Below are positions 1-5,250 of a stretch of 7,091 bases of DNA, piece by piece. Position 1 is the first letter of the stretch; each line of letters opens with the position of its first letter. The notes under the pieces are model-generated. The model had not been told where the DNA came from. It saw only the letters and a program-made list of their open reading frames with translations, and made no database searches. The translations under genes and the position numbers were made by a program. Origin of the DNA: an uncultured Lachnospiraceae bacterium (GTDB lineage Bacteria; Bacillota; Clostridia; Lachnospirales; Lachnospiraceae); NCBI GenBank assembly GCA_900539175.1, contig UQAW01000125.1, forward strand, positions 1 to 7,091, written 5' to 3'.

Positions 1-1
1 A

Positions 2-72
2 AGCGGGTGATGGGAATCGAACCCACGTATCCAGCTTGGAAGGCTGGTGTTCTACCATTGAACTACACCCGC
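2..72 (-). tRNA. tRNA-Gly (anticodon TCC)
   Basis: The minus strand folds as a full cloverleaf. The 7-bp acceptor stem (GCGGGTG with CACCCGC), D arm, 5-bp anticodon stem CCAGC/GCTGG with loop CTTCCAA, and a T arm with TTCGATT are all visible. The anticodon TCC reads GGA and, by wobble, other glycine codons. The base after the acceptor stem is T, the usual discriminator for tRNA-Gly. No CCA is encoded, so the 3' end would be added by tRNA nucleotidyltransferase. It lies 4 bases after tRNA-Pro and is surely processed from the same transcript. Confidence 0.97.
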
Positions 73-76
73 ACAG

Positions 77-151
77 TCGGGGTGACAGGATTCGAACCTG
101 CGACCTCCTGGTCCCAAACCAGGCGCTCTAGCCAAGCTGAGCCACACCCCG
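77..151 (-). tRNA. tRNA-Pro (anticodon TGG)
   Basis: The minus strand gives a cloverleaf with acceptor stem CGGGGTG/CACCCCG, anticodon stem CCTGG/CCAGG around loop TTTGGGA, and a T arm with TTCGAAT. The anticodon is TGG (proline, reads CCA and probably all CCN). The discriminator is A and the following bases are CTG, so CCA is not encoded. It is the first gene of a two-tRNA unit with tRNA-Gly; the promoter lies about 60-90 bases upstream. Confidence 0.97.
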
Positions 152-212
152 AAGTGTGTTTTCTTTGTCGTTTTGCGCTTTGCTTTTTACTCAAGCGCTC
201 AACGCAAGTAAT

Positions 213-241
213 AGTATATTATAGGATTCCGGAAATGTCAA
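213..241 (-). promoter_or_regulatory. Promoter of the tRNA-Pro/tRNA-Gly unit
   Basis: On the minus strand a perfect -35 TTGACA (241-236) is followed after 17 bases by -10 TATACT (218-213), giving a start near 206 and a 5' leader of about 55 bases before tRNA-Pro. An overlapping TATAAT (223-218) exists but only 12 bases from the -35, so it is the less likely -10. AT-rich tracts lie upstream, as is common for strong stable-RNA promoters. Confidence 0.82.
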
Positions 242-303
242 CACTTTTTTTCAAAAACTTTTGACACTTTTTTCAACCCTGTTTTAAAACGTTACATTTC
301 CGG

Positions 304-341
304 CAAAAATCTGCAGGGAACAGGCACTTGCCTGCCCCTGC
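304..341 (-). terminator. Rho-independent terminator of the yfcE-rdgB operon
   Basis: Directly after the stop codon of the metallophosphoesterase gene, the minus strand forms a two-part GC-rich hairpin (GCAGGG/CCCTGC outside, CAGGC/GCCTG inside, small internal loop). It is followed by AGATTTTTG. It separates the four-gene operon from the tRNA unit downstream. Confidence 0.88.
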
Positions 342-821
342 TTAAAGATAGCAGATCGTATAATGCGCCTGATGTTCTCTGTCAATTTCCATTAAAAGAT
401 AACTGGGTCTTCTTCCCATCTGCCTGGGATAACTCAAAGAACCCGGATTCAATAATACAAGATTTCCCTGTTCTTCAATCAAAGGTCTGTGTGTATGACC
501 AAACATGGCAATCTGCACTTCACGGCTCCTTGCCTCATCCCTCAAACGCTCGTATCCCATAGACACACCATATTGATTGCCATGTGTCACAAAAATCCGA
601 TAATCATCCAGGGTAAATTCCAATTCCCTTCTTAAATCTGTACCCCAATCATTATTTCCTGCTACCATATAACAGGGACAGCCTGCTAACATCCGTATGT
701 ATTCTGCCTGCCCTTCAAGATCTCCGCAATGAATCAATGCATCAATCGGCGCTGTTTCCTCCAGAGCCTTAATCAGATTCTCACCGAGACCATGGGTATC
801 ACTTACAATTAATATCCTCAT
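342..821 (-). CDS. Small YfcE/MJ0936-type metallophosphoesterase
   Basis: 159 residues, a normal length for this compact family of metal-dependent phosphodiesterases (calcineurin-like fold). The metal ligands are all visible: D8 and H10 in SDTHG, D34 in CGD, N56 in GNND, H80 in THG, and H109/H111 in GHTH. The C-terminal LNPGS (residues 124-128) is also typical. It is soluble with no signal peptide. The start is supported by GGGAGGT six bases upstream. It is the last gene of the operon, 20 bases after rdgB; rdgB followed by such a phosphoesterase (ysnA-ysnB in Bacillus subtilis) is a conserved pair. The physiological substrate is not known; relatives act on model phosphodiesters in vitro. The same operon carries a second phosphoesterase, yfcE, so this is a paralogous pair. 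Confidence 0.93.
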   Translation of the reverse strand: MRILIVSDTHGLGENLIKALEETAPIDALIHCGDLEGQAEYIRMLAGCPCYMVAGNNDWGTDLRRELEFTLDDYRIFVTHGNQYGVSMGYERLRDEARSREVQIAMFGHTHRPLIEEQGNLVLLNPGSLSYPRQMGRRPSYLLMEIDREHQAHYTICYL

Positions 822-841
822 ATTGTACCTCCCTCACGCAC

Positions 842-1450
842 CTATGCCTGCTTTTGTAATTCTTCTTTCATAAGACGAAGTGCATTGCCGCGATGGCTGA
901 CAGCATTCTTCTCCTCTGGTGTCAATTCTGCCGTACTTCTGCTCATATCCGGAAGATAGAAAATCGGATCGTATCCGAACCCATTGGTACCTCTCTCTTC
1001 GTATCCGATTTTTCCTTCAATCACACCTCTCGTAGTAACCACTCTGCCGTCAGGCAGAACCGCTGCAATCGCACATACAAAACGTGCTGTCCGCTGCTCG
1101 TCTGGCACACCCTCAAGACGTTCTATCAGGTTTTGGTTCTTAATCCGGTAAGAAGTATCCTCGCCCATATATCGCGCAGAATACACTCCCGGCTCTTTAT
1201 TCAAATAATCAATCTCAAGTCCGGAATCATCTGCCAACACCACAACGTCCTCATTCCGGCACTTAGAAAGCCCGGCGATTGCTTTTGCCTTAATCACCGC
1301 ATTCTCCTCAAAGGTTGTACCGTCTTCTACAATCTCCGCTTCCAGTCCTGCCTCTTTCATGGACAATACCGGAATCTGCAGATCCTCCATGATTTCTCTG
1401 ATTTCTTTCATCTTACCGGCATTGCCGGTTGCAAATATAATCTTCTTCAT
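842..1450 (-). CDS. rdgB: XTP/dITP diphosphatase (RdgB/HAM1 family)
   Basis: 202 residues, full family length. The enzyme hydrolyses non-canonical purine nucleoside triphosphates (dITP, ITP, XTP) to monophosphate and pyrophosphate, keeping deaminated purines out of DNA and RNA. Visible family motifs: FATGNAGKMKE at residues 6-16 (substrate phosphate binding), E48-N50, ADDSGLEID at 73-81 with the catalytic/metal acidic pair D74-D75, PGVYSARY at 87-94, TNGFGYDPIF at 155-164 (base recognition), and VSHRGNAL at 184-191. A GGCATGAAGG stretch precedes the ATG; an AGAGG just upstream can act as ribosome site. It sits 30 bases after the THUMP methyltransferase gene and 20 before the phosphoesterase gene, in one operon. 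Confidence 0.97.
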   Translation of the reverse strand: MKKIIFATGNAGKMKEIREIMEDLQIPVLSMKEAGLEAEIVEDGTTFEENAVIKAKAIAGLSKCRNEDVVVLADDSGLEIDYLNKEPGVYSARYMGEDTSYRIKNQNLIERLEGVPDEQRTARFVCAIAAVLPDGRVVTTRGVIEGKIGYEERGTNGFGYDPIFYLPDMSRSTAELTPEEKNAVSHRGNALRLMKEELQKQA

Positions 1451-1480
1451 CCTTCATGCCTCTTTCCATTCTTTGGAGTG

Positions 1481-2638
1481 TCACTGCACCGCTTTGGATC
1501 TTCTGGGAGGTTTCGGTCCCTGATACTGATAAAAATAAGTTTTCAACATCCCATTATAGATCTTCCGGTTTTTATCTGCCTTTCTGCCCAGACAACGCTG
1601 TGCATCCTCATAGCTGGTAATCAAATACATAGACCAGGAATCAAGCGCTTCATAGCGCGCTCCCAGCGTCCGATAAAGTTCCGGCAGATCCTTTTTTTCC
1701 TCCAAGCGTTCTCCGTACGGCGGATTTGTCACAATGAATCCATATTTCTTTGGATGAGACAATGCACTGACCGGTCTCTGCTGAAGATGAATCAGGTGAT
1801 CCACCCCTGCCAGCTTTGCATTTTCCCGGGCTGCTTTTATCACATCCCCATCAATATCAAATCCCTGAATATCAGTTTCTACATCCTGGCGCACTCGTTC
1901 CTTTGCCTCATCCATTGCATCATACCAACATTTCCGCGGTACAACATGCTTCCAATCTTCTGCCAGAAAGTTCCGGTTCATACCAGGAGCAATATCCGCT
2001 GCCATCATTGCAGCCTCAATCGGAAATGTTCCGCTGCCGCAAAATGGATCTACCAGAACGCGGTTGCCGCGCCAGGGCGTCAGCATCAGAAGCGCCGCCG
2101 CCAGAGTCTCCGTAATCGGTGCTTTGGCAGTGAACTGACGATATCCCCGTTTATGTAAGGAAACACCTGATGTATCCACTCCAACCGTCACGATATCTTT
2201 TAAAATCGATACACGAATCGGATAACTGGCTCCATCCTCCGGAAACCATTCTATATGGTAAATCTTTTTCAACCGCTCCACAATTGCTTTTTTGACAATG
2301 GACTGGATATCCGAGGGACTGAACAGCTTACTTTTTACCGAGTTTGCTTTTGCTACCCAGAATTTGCCGTCTTTGGGAATAAAACGTTCCCAAGGCATGG
2401 CCTTCACAGCTTCAAACAATTCATCCCAGGTCTCTGCTCTTACCTTCCCAACCTGAATCAGCACCCGTTCTGTAGTCCGCAAAAAGACATTGGCATCTGC
2501 TACAGCCTGTGCATCTCCTGTAAATGTCACCTTACCATCTTCCACCGATTGAATCTCGTATCCCAAATCCAGAATCTCGCGTTTCATCACCGCTTCCAGT
2601 CCAAAATGGCAGGGGGTTATCAAATCAAATGTTTCCAT
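1481..2638 (-). CDS. THUMP-domain class I SAM-dependent RNA methyltransferase (YpsC/RlmL-like)
   Basis: 385 residues, the length of the single-methyltransferase YpsC family, which resembles the N-terminal half of E. coli RlmL (23S rRNA m2G methylation). Residues about 1-160 hold the ferredoxin-like and THUMP RNA-binding part. The linker LHKRGYR (161-167) and APITETLAAALL (173-184) are typical. The Rossmann methyltransferase has the SAM loop VDPFCGSGTFPIEAA (196-210), an acidic strand end at GFDID (259-263), and the catalytic NPPYGERL (305-312), the N-P-P-Y signature of base-amino methyltransferases. The ATG follows the yfcE stop by 3 bases, and its GGAG site lies inside the end of yfcE, so the two are probably translationally coupled. 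The exact modified base cannot be told from sequence. Confidence 0.94.
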   Translation of the reverse strand: METFDLITPCHFGLEAVMKREILDLGYEIQSVEDGKVTFTGDAQAVADANVFLRTTERVLIQVGKVRAETWDELFEAVKAMPWERFIPKDGKFWVAKANSVKSKLFSPSDIQSIVKKAIVERLKKIYHIEWFPEDGASYPIRVSILKDIVTVGVDTSGVSLHKRGYRQFTAKAPITETLAAALLMLTPWRGNRVLVDPFCGSGTFPIEAAMMAADIAPGMNRNFLAEDWKHVVPRKCWYDAMDEAKERVRQDVETDIQGFDIDGDVIKAARENAKLAGVDHLIHLQQRPVSALSHPKKYGFIVTNPPYGERLEEKKDLPELYRTLGARYEALDSWSMYLITSYEDAQRCLGRKADKNRKIYNGMLKTYFYQYQGPKPPRRSKAVQ

Positions 2639-2641
2639 CTA

Positions 2642-3184
2642 TTATAGCTCCAATTCCTTGACGATTGTCCCGTCAAATCCTTTAATTGTAAATCTTCCGT
2701 CCTCCAGAACTGCATACGTCGGAATGTTCCCCTCCTTTGGAAGAGAAACACTTCCCGGATTCAGATAAACCTGTCCATCCTTTTCCTCTGCCCGCAGTAC
2801 ATGTGTGTGTCCATATACGAACACATCTCCTTTTTTCAGTGGCGGAAGATTTCCCTCATGATATACATGACCGTGACTTAGATAATAAGTTCTGCCCTCC
2901 TCAAAAATAACCGCATAATCGGCGAGGATCGGAAACTCCAGAACCATCTGGTCTACCTGTGCATCACAATTCCCACGTACAGTGAGAATCTCCTCTTTGC
3001 GTTCATTCAGCATCGCAATCACTTTCTTCGGCGCATATTCTTCCGGCAGATCATTACGCGGACCATGGTACAGCAAATCTCCCAAAAGCACCAGCTTCTG
3101 TGCACCTTCTCTGTCGTAAGCTTCCAACATTCTTTGGCAGAAACTTGCAGAACCATGTATATCCGATGCAAACATATATTTCAT
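2642..3184 (-). CDS. yfcE: YfcE-type phosphodiesterase
   Basis: 180 residues from the chosen start. Metallophosphoesterase with the complete metal site: D8 and H10 in ASDIHG, D36 in LGDLLYHGPRN, N72 in GNCD, H104 in SHGH, H126 and H128 in YGHTH, then LNPGSVSLP (141-149). The N-terminus MKYMFASDIHGS and the LLYHGPRN loop are typical of YfcE itself, a soluble Mn-dependent enzyme that cleaves phosphodiester model substrates; the natural substrate is unsettled. A longer frame starts at 3205, but that ATG overlaps the ribosome site GGAGG, so the ATG at 3184 was preferred, and it matches the family start. First gene of a four-gene operon; a promoter and a hairpin leader lie upstream. Confidence 0.93.
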   Translation of the reverse strand: MKYMFASDIHGSASFCQRMLEAYDREGAQKLVLLGDLLYHGPRNDLPEEYAPKKVIAMLNERKEEILTVRGNCDAQVDQMVLEFPILADYAVIFEEGRTYYLSHGHVYHEGNLPPLKKGDVFVYGHTHVLRAEEKDGQVYLNPGSVSLPKEGNIPTYAVLEDGRFTIKGFDGTIVKELEL

Positions 3185-3194
3185 CTTCCATTTT

Positions 3195-3199
3195 CCTCC
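3195..3199 (-). promoter_or_regulatory. Ribosome binding site that fixes the yfcE start
   Basis: GGAGG on the minus strand ends 10 bases before the ATG at 3184. The upstream in-frame ATG at 3205 lies across this site and has no ribosome site of its own at a sensible distance. Confidence 0.75.
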
Positions 3200-3234
3200 A
3201 TGCACAATCTCGCTGTTTCTATGTCACTAAGGAA

Positions 3235-3304
3235 TTGTTCAGAAATAACTTTTAACATAGTGCATAGAATTAGGCAAGCAATATTAAAAGTTATTTCTGA
3301 ACAA
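3235..3304 (-). repeat. Perfect 21-bp inverted repeat in the yfcE leader
   Basis: The arms 3235-3255 and 3284-3304 are exact reverse complements over 21 bases, with a 28-base loop. With one mismatch, the outer flanks (AGGA at 3231-3234 side, TCCT at 3306-3309 side) extend the pairing. The predicted transcription start near 3310 would put this hairpin at the very 5' end of the yfcE mRNA. There is no T-run after it on either strand, so it is not a standard terminator. It could be a mRNA-stabilising hairpin, a regulator site, or a small non-coding mobile repeat with terminal inverted repeats. I do not recognise it as any known riboswitch. Confidence 0.9.
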
Positions 3305-3316
3305 GTCCTAATCATC

Positions 3317-3345
3317 AGTATACAAGAATACACAAAAATGAACAA
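3317..3345 (-). promoter_or_regulatory. Promoter of the yfcE operon
   Basis: On the minus strand, -35 TTGTTC (3345-3340) and -10 TATACT (3322-3317) are exactly 17 bases apart, giving a start near 3310 and a leader of about 125 bases before the yfcE ATG. It lies just outside the 21-bp inverted repeat. It fits the housekeeping sigma-A consensus well at -10 and in part at -35. Confidence 0.7.
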
Positions 3346-3362
3346 GTACCAATCGTCAGAAT

Positions 3363-3404
3363 CCCCCGGAAAATCCCCTTTCAGGAATTGTTTTCTTCCG
3401 GGGG
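3363..3404 (-). repeat. GC-rich inverted repeat after the rhodanese gene
   Basis: The arms CCCCCGGAA (3363-3371) and TTCCGGGGG (3396-3404) pair perfectly over 9 bases around a 24-base interior. It begins 16 bases past the rhodanese stop and ends before the yfcE promoter, so a 3'-end role for the rhodanese transcript is likely. No T-run follows the stem on the minus strand, so it is not a canonical intrinsic terminator. Confidence 0.6.
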
Positions 3405-3420
3405 CAGCAAAAATATTAGA

Positions 3421-3729
3421 CTATTCTCTTACAAGATATTTTCCTCGATAGGCATGAATTCCCCCGGCTACGGACTGCACCCGGTACCCTTCCTCCACCA
3501 GTTCCCTGCCTTTTGCCAGACTGGCGGAACCCCTGTCACAGTAAAGAACTAAAAGCTTATTTCTGGGCAGAGGAATACTTTCATCAAAGTCATCATAAGA
3601 AATATTGACTGCCCCTGCAATATGGGACTGTTCAAACTCTTCTCTGCTTCTCAGATCTATGATTAACACTCCGTTTCGATGGACATATCCGTCCAACTCA
3701 TCAGCGGAAATAATTTCAGGACGATTCAC
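3421..3729 (-). CDS. Single-domain rhodanese-like protein
   Basis: 102 residues, one rhodanese homology domain, typical length for stand-alone members. Visible: the CH2A-like segment IIDLRSREEFEQSHIAGAVNI (about 23-43) and the active-site loop with C64 in LYCDRGSAS (62-70), where the cysteine carries a persulfide; GYRVQSVAGGIHAY (81-94) is the usual C-terminal GG(x)xxW-like region, here with Y for W. Such proteins move sulfane sulfur; the acceptor is unknown. The start codon is GTG at 3729; an ATG two bases upstream is in another frame and stops at once. A GAAGG ribosome site lies 8 bases upstream. It has its own transcript, separate from the yfcE operon. Confidence 0.9.
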   Translation of the reverse strand: MNRPEIISADELDGYVHRNGVLIIDLRSREEFEQSHIAGAVNISYDDFDESIPLPRNKLLVLYCDRGSASLAKGRELVEEGYRVQSVAGGIHAYRGKYLVRE

Positions 3730-3757
3730 ATAAAAAACCTTCTTCTTTTTTTACAAT

Positions 3758-3763
3758 ATTATA
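3758..3763 (-). promoter_or_regulatory. Possible -10 element for the rhodanese gene
   Basis: A perfect TATAAT lies on the minus strand about 30 bases before the GTG start. No good -35 is found 16-18 bases upstream, so the promoter is only a suggestion. Confidence 0.35.
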
Positions 3764-3881
3764 TGGCAGCAAATTGTATTCAGACACCAGATCTTACAAA
3801 TGTCCCCGGTTCAGTGAGAACGGCTTCTAAAACGCCTCCCGGAGAGTTTCGCAATCGACAGTTTATGTAGCACAGAATTTC

Positions 3882-3924
3882 ACAGACTTGCGGAAGTCCC
3901 AATTTCATCCTACCGCAAGTCTGT
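3882..3924. repeat. Perfect 12-bp inverted repeat between the small spore-like gene and rhodanese
   Basis: The arms ACAGACTTGCGG (3882-3893) and CCGCAAGTCTGT (3913-3924) pair exactly with a 19-base loop. It lies about 80 bases downstream of the Asn/Ser/Lys-rich gene. On the plus strand a T5 run follows only after 8 bases, and on the minus strand none follows, so if it ends transcription it is an atypical terminator. The rest of 3730-4004 shows no gene that I can support. Confidence 0.6.
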
Positions 3925-4004
3925 CAGCAGATTTTTCCATCCGCACAATTCTGCTTTACTTCTAAAAGCTTATACCCTGGCTTCAGCCAATCATGTGCAA
4001 CAGA

Positions 4005-4217
4005 TTAATACTTGCTCTGCTGTTTGTTGTCGGCATCTGATCTATGACAATTCTTAGAAGTTGCATTTTTAGAAGTTGCGTTCTTGGAAGTTGCGTTCTT
4101 GGAAGTTGCGTTCTTGGATGCATTTTCTCCCTGAGAATTTTTTCCGCAATTCTGTCCGGATTCATTGGTTGCTTCATTCTGAGCGTAATTATAATCATCA
4201 CTATAATTCTTTGACAT
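4005..4217 (-). CDS. Small Asn/Ser/Lys-rich repeat protein, probably spore-associated
   Basis: 70 residues, very hydrophilic, starting MSKNYSDDYNYAQNEATNES. The middle (about 33-56) is five SKN units separated by AT, coded by a 15-bp tandem repeat. C24 and C57 flank the repeat; there is no signal peptide or membrane segment. I do not recognise a named family. The gene is well supported: GGAGG 9 bases before the ATG, and a promoter matching sigma-G consensus upstream, which in endospore formers drives late forespore genes. Small, soluble, Asn/Lys/Ser-rich proteins are common among spore proteins, so a role inside the spore is inferred from composition and promoter. An overlapping frame of similar length (3983-4201) is a by-product of the repeat. 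Confidence 0.75.
   Translation of the reverse strand: MSKNYSDDYNYAQNEATNESGQNCGKNSQGENASKNATSKNATSKNATSKNATSKNCHRSDADNKQQSKY
4051..4119 (-). repeat. 15-bp tandem repeat coding for SKNAT units
   Basis: Four consecutive 15-base units of the type TTCTTGGAAGTTGCG (plus strand) start at 4051, 4066, 4081 and 4096, followed by a partial unit. Two adjacent units are identical and the others differ at one or two positions, so the array is young and may vary in copy number without breaking the frame. Confidence 0.9.
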
Positions 4218-4253
4218 GTTGTAAGTCCTCCTTTTGTTAAGTGATTACGCTCT

Positions 4254-4282
4254 TAGTATGCGGTAAATAACTGAAAATATTC
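4254..4282 (-). promoter_or_regulatory. Sigma-G-like promoter of the small repeat protein gene
   Basis: On the minus strand GAATA (4282-4278) and CATACTA (4260-4254) are 17 bases apart. The Bacillus subtilis sigma-G consensus is about GHATR, 17-18 bases, CATNHTA, and every consensus position fits. The start would be near 4247, leaving a 30-base leader with GGAGG at 4227-4231. No sigma-A promoter of similar quality is seen for this gene. Confidence 0.68.
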
Positions 4283-4491
4283 ATAAAATTTTTCAAGACT
4301 ACAGCCTGCAGACTGCGAGAATGAATTTTCAGATACGTTCTAAAAACAGATATCAATCATATTGAAATTTCTTTACCAATTCCTCTGATTTCCAATGCTT
4401 TTCAGGCAAATTTCTTTATTTTTTCTTACAAACCGTAATATCATCCAAAAAGGGTGCAAAAAAATTATCAAATATTAACAAAATTTAATTG

Positions 4492-4520
4492 TTGCATTTT
4501 TCCAGTTTCTGTATTATAAT
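4492..4520 (+). promoter_or_regulatory. Strong plus-strand promoter with no gene behind it
   Basis: TTGCAT (4492-4497) and a perfect TATAAT (4515-4520) are exactly 17 bases apart, with an A/T-rich upstream stretch. The start would be near 4527. No plausible coding frame follows before the hairpin at 4601, so it probably drives a non-coding RNA. Confidence 0.75.
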
Positions 4521-4526
4521 AATTCG

Positions 4527-4640
4527 TGTAAAAAGAATTTACCCTTCAAAAAATTTTTTTTACAATTAATAACCCCTTATTAATTATTTATACTCCCCTC
4601 GAAACCTCGGTAGCTCCCCTACCGGGGTTTCACTTTGTCT
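4527..4640 (+). ncRNA. Candidate small regulatory RNA with C-rich loops
   Basis: About 110 bases lie between the promoter at 4492-4520 and the hairpin at 4601-4631, with no coding frame. Predicted parts in order: a single-stranded ACCCTT (4541-4546); a 9-bp AU hairpin, AATTAATAA/TTATTAATT, whose loop is exactly CCCC (4564-4585); an unpaired CTCCCC (4593-4598); and the 3' hairpin with loop CTCCC (4614-4618), then a U-rich tail. Exposed C-rich motifs are the seed regions of known Gram-positive sRNAs such as RsaE/RoxS, which pair with ribosome binding sites. I do not recognise it as a named family, and function is inferred only from architecture. It could instead be an untranslated leader for lost coding sequence. 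Confidence 0.5.
4601..4640 (+). terminator. Hairpin ending the candidate sRNA
   Basis: On the plus strand GAAACCTCGGTAG (4601-4613) pairs with CTACCGGGGTTTC (4619-4631) over 13 bp, including one G-U pair, around loop CTCCC. The tail ACTTTGTCTATTTT is U-rich but broken, so it is a moderate terminator. On the minus strand the wobble becomes a C-A mismatch and no U-rich tail follows, so the plus orientation is favoured. A second smaller hairpin (about 4646-4663) lies just after it. Confidence 0.65.
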
Positions 4641-4709
4641 ATTTTAGGGGCTTTTCAGCCCTTCAGGGTACCATCAATACATCTTTTCCCAATACAAAAA
4701 AATAGGTTG

Positions 4710-4727
4710 TACACCATTTTTACACCA
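4710..4727. repeat. Two TACACCA direct repeats beside the integrase fragment
   Basis: TACACCA occurs at 4710-4716 and 4721-4727, 11 bases apart (one helical turn), directly at the 3' end of the integrase remnant. Paired short direct repeats near an integrase gene are sometimes arm-type binding sites of the recombinase. No core attachment site could be identified. Confidence 0.35.
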
Positions 4728-4729
4728 AT

Positions 4730-4975
4730 TTAAAAAATATAGAAAAACCACCCAGCAGCAGGTGGCTTTCTCTTAAAACATATTTGAACTTTCTGTATTT
4801 CTGCAGCTTTAGTATCCGGTAAAACATGAGAATAAATGTCTAATGTCATAGTAATACTGGTATCTCCCAGAAGCTCCTGCATTACCTTTGGTTGAATTCC
4901 ATTTTCTAACCCTCTGGTAGCAAATGTATGGCGAAGTGTATGCGGACGTGTCAAGTATGGGACAAAAAATATTTT
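4730..4975 (-). pseudogene. C-terminal fragment of a phage/ICE-type tyrosine integrase
   Basis: The frame gives the C-terminal catalytic part of a tyrosine recombinase: PHTLRHTFATRGLENG with the H-x-x-R of box II, VMQELLG, and MTLDIYSHVLPDTKAAEIQK with the nucleophile tyrosine (Y41 when counted from the TTG at 4954). Full-length enzymes have about 350-400 residues; here only about 80 codons remain. An in-frame TAA at 4976-4978 closes the frame upstream, and no N-terminal domain follows. The residue after LLG is D where the family usually has H (LGH), a further sign of decay. The C-terminus runs through the terminator hairpin, as if the original stop was lost. I call it a dead remnant of a mobile element. 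Confidence 0.85.
4743..4771 (-). terminator. Terminator at the end of the integrase remnant
   Basis: On the minus strand GCCACC pairs with GGTGGT (G-U closing pair, extended by A/T pairs) around a short loop, followed by TTTTTCTATATTTTT. It overlaps the last codons of the remnant frame. Confidence 0.7.
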
Positions 4976-5152
4976 TTATTTCTGTCCGGATAGTACCTGA
5001 CCATTTCAATCAGGCACCCCAGTACTTTTATTATCTTCCACAAAACCGCTGTTGTCCAGAACATTTTATCTCTGCCCTAAAAGTTTTTGTCTGCTGACAC
5101 AACGTACAATTTCTATGTTCCCATAGCATCTGGTATATGTGCACTTTATCTA
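4976..5152. other. Gene-free spacer between integrase remnant and RHH promoter
   Basis: No supported gene is seen. A 37-codon minus-strand frame (ATG near 5066) has no ribosome site or recognisable motif, and the integrase frame is broken here by stops. Probably decayed mobile-element DNA. Confidence 0.4.
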
Positions 5153-5181
5153 TGGATACATATATATACAAATGCTATAAT
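5153..5181 (+). promoter_or_regulatory. Promoter of the RHH-Uma2 cassette
   Basis: -35 TGGATA (5153-5158, four of six consensus bases) and perfect -10 TATAAT (5176-5181) are 17 bases apart, with an extended -10 TGC directly before. The start would be near 5188, leaving a 60-base leader. The AT-rich, partly alternating TA spacer could be an operator for the RHH protein, but no clear repeat proves this. Confidence 0.72.
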
Positions 5182-5250
5182 ATGAGCGTAAGGTAGAAAA
5201 GGTGACACTTTGTCTCTCCGCCCCATTATTTCAAAGAAAGAAGATGTACC

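Noticed and set aside
7..264. Plus-strand frame over the tRNA genes
   Set aside because: It reads the antisense of two complete tRNA cloverleafs and their promoter.
261..289. Plus-strand TTGACA at 261-266 as a promoter
   Set aside because: No acceptable -10 at 16-18 bases and no plus-strand gene downstream.
893..2158. 421-codon plus-strand open frame
   Set aside because: It lies antisense to rdgB and the THUMP methyltransferase gene, both with complete family motifs; it has Cys/His/Ser-rich shadow composition and no ribosome site.
3235..3304. Known riboswitch or T-box in the yfcE leader
   Set aside because: It is a simple two-arm repeat with no recognisable aptamer core, T-box sequence or following terminator.
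2255..3451. Plus-strand frames at 2255-2647 and 3065-3451
   Set aside because: They are shadows of the THUMP methyltransferase, yfcE and the hairpin leader; no motifs or ribosome sites.
4051..4119. CRISPR array
   Set aside because: The 15-bp units are contiguous without spacers and are in frame inside a gene.
3983..4201. Second minus-strand frame over the SKNAT repeat gene
   Set aside because: It is the repeat read in another frame; the frame with GGAGG and the sigma-G-like promoter is preferred.
4809..5009. Minus-strand frame overlapping the integrase remnant
   Set aside because: It has no integrase motifs in that frame; the catalytic residues read in the neighbouring frame.
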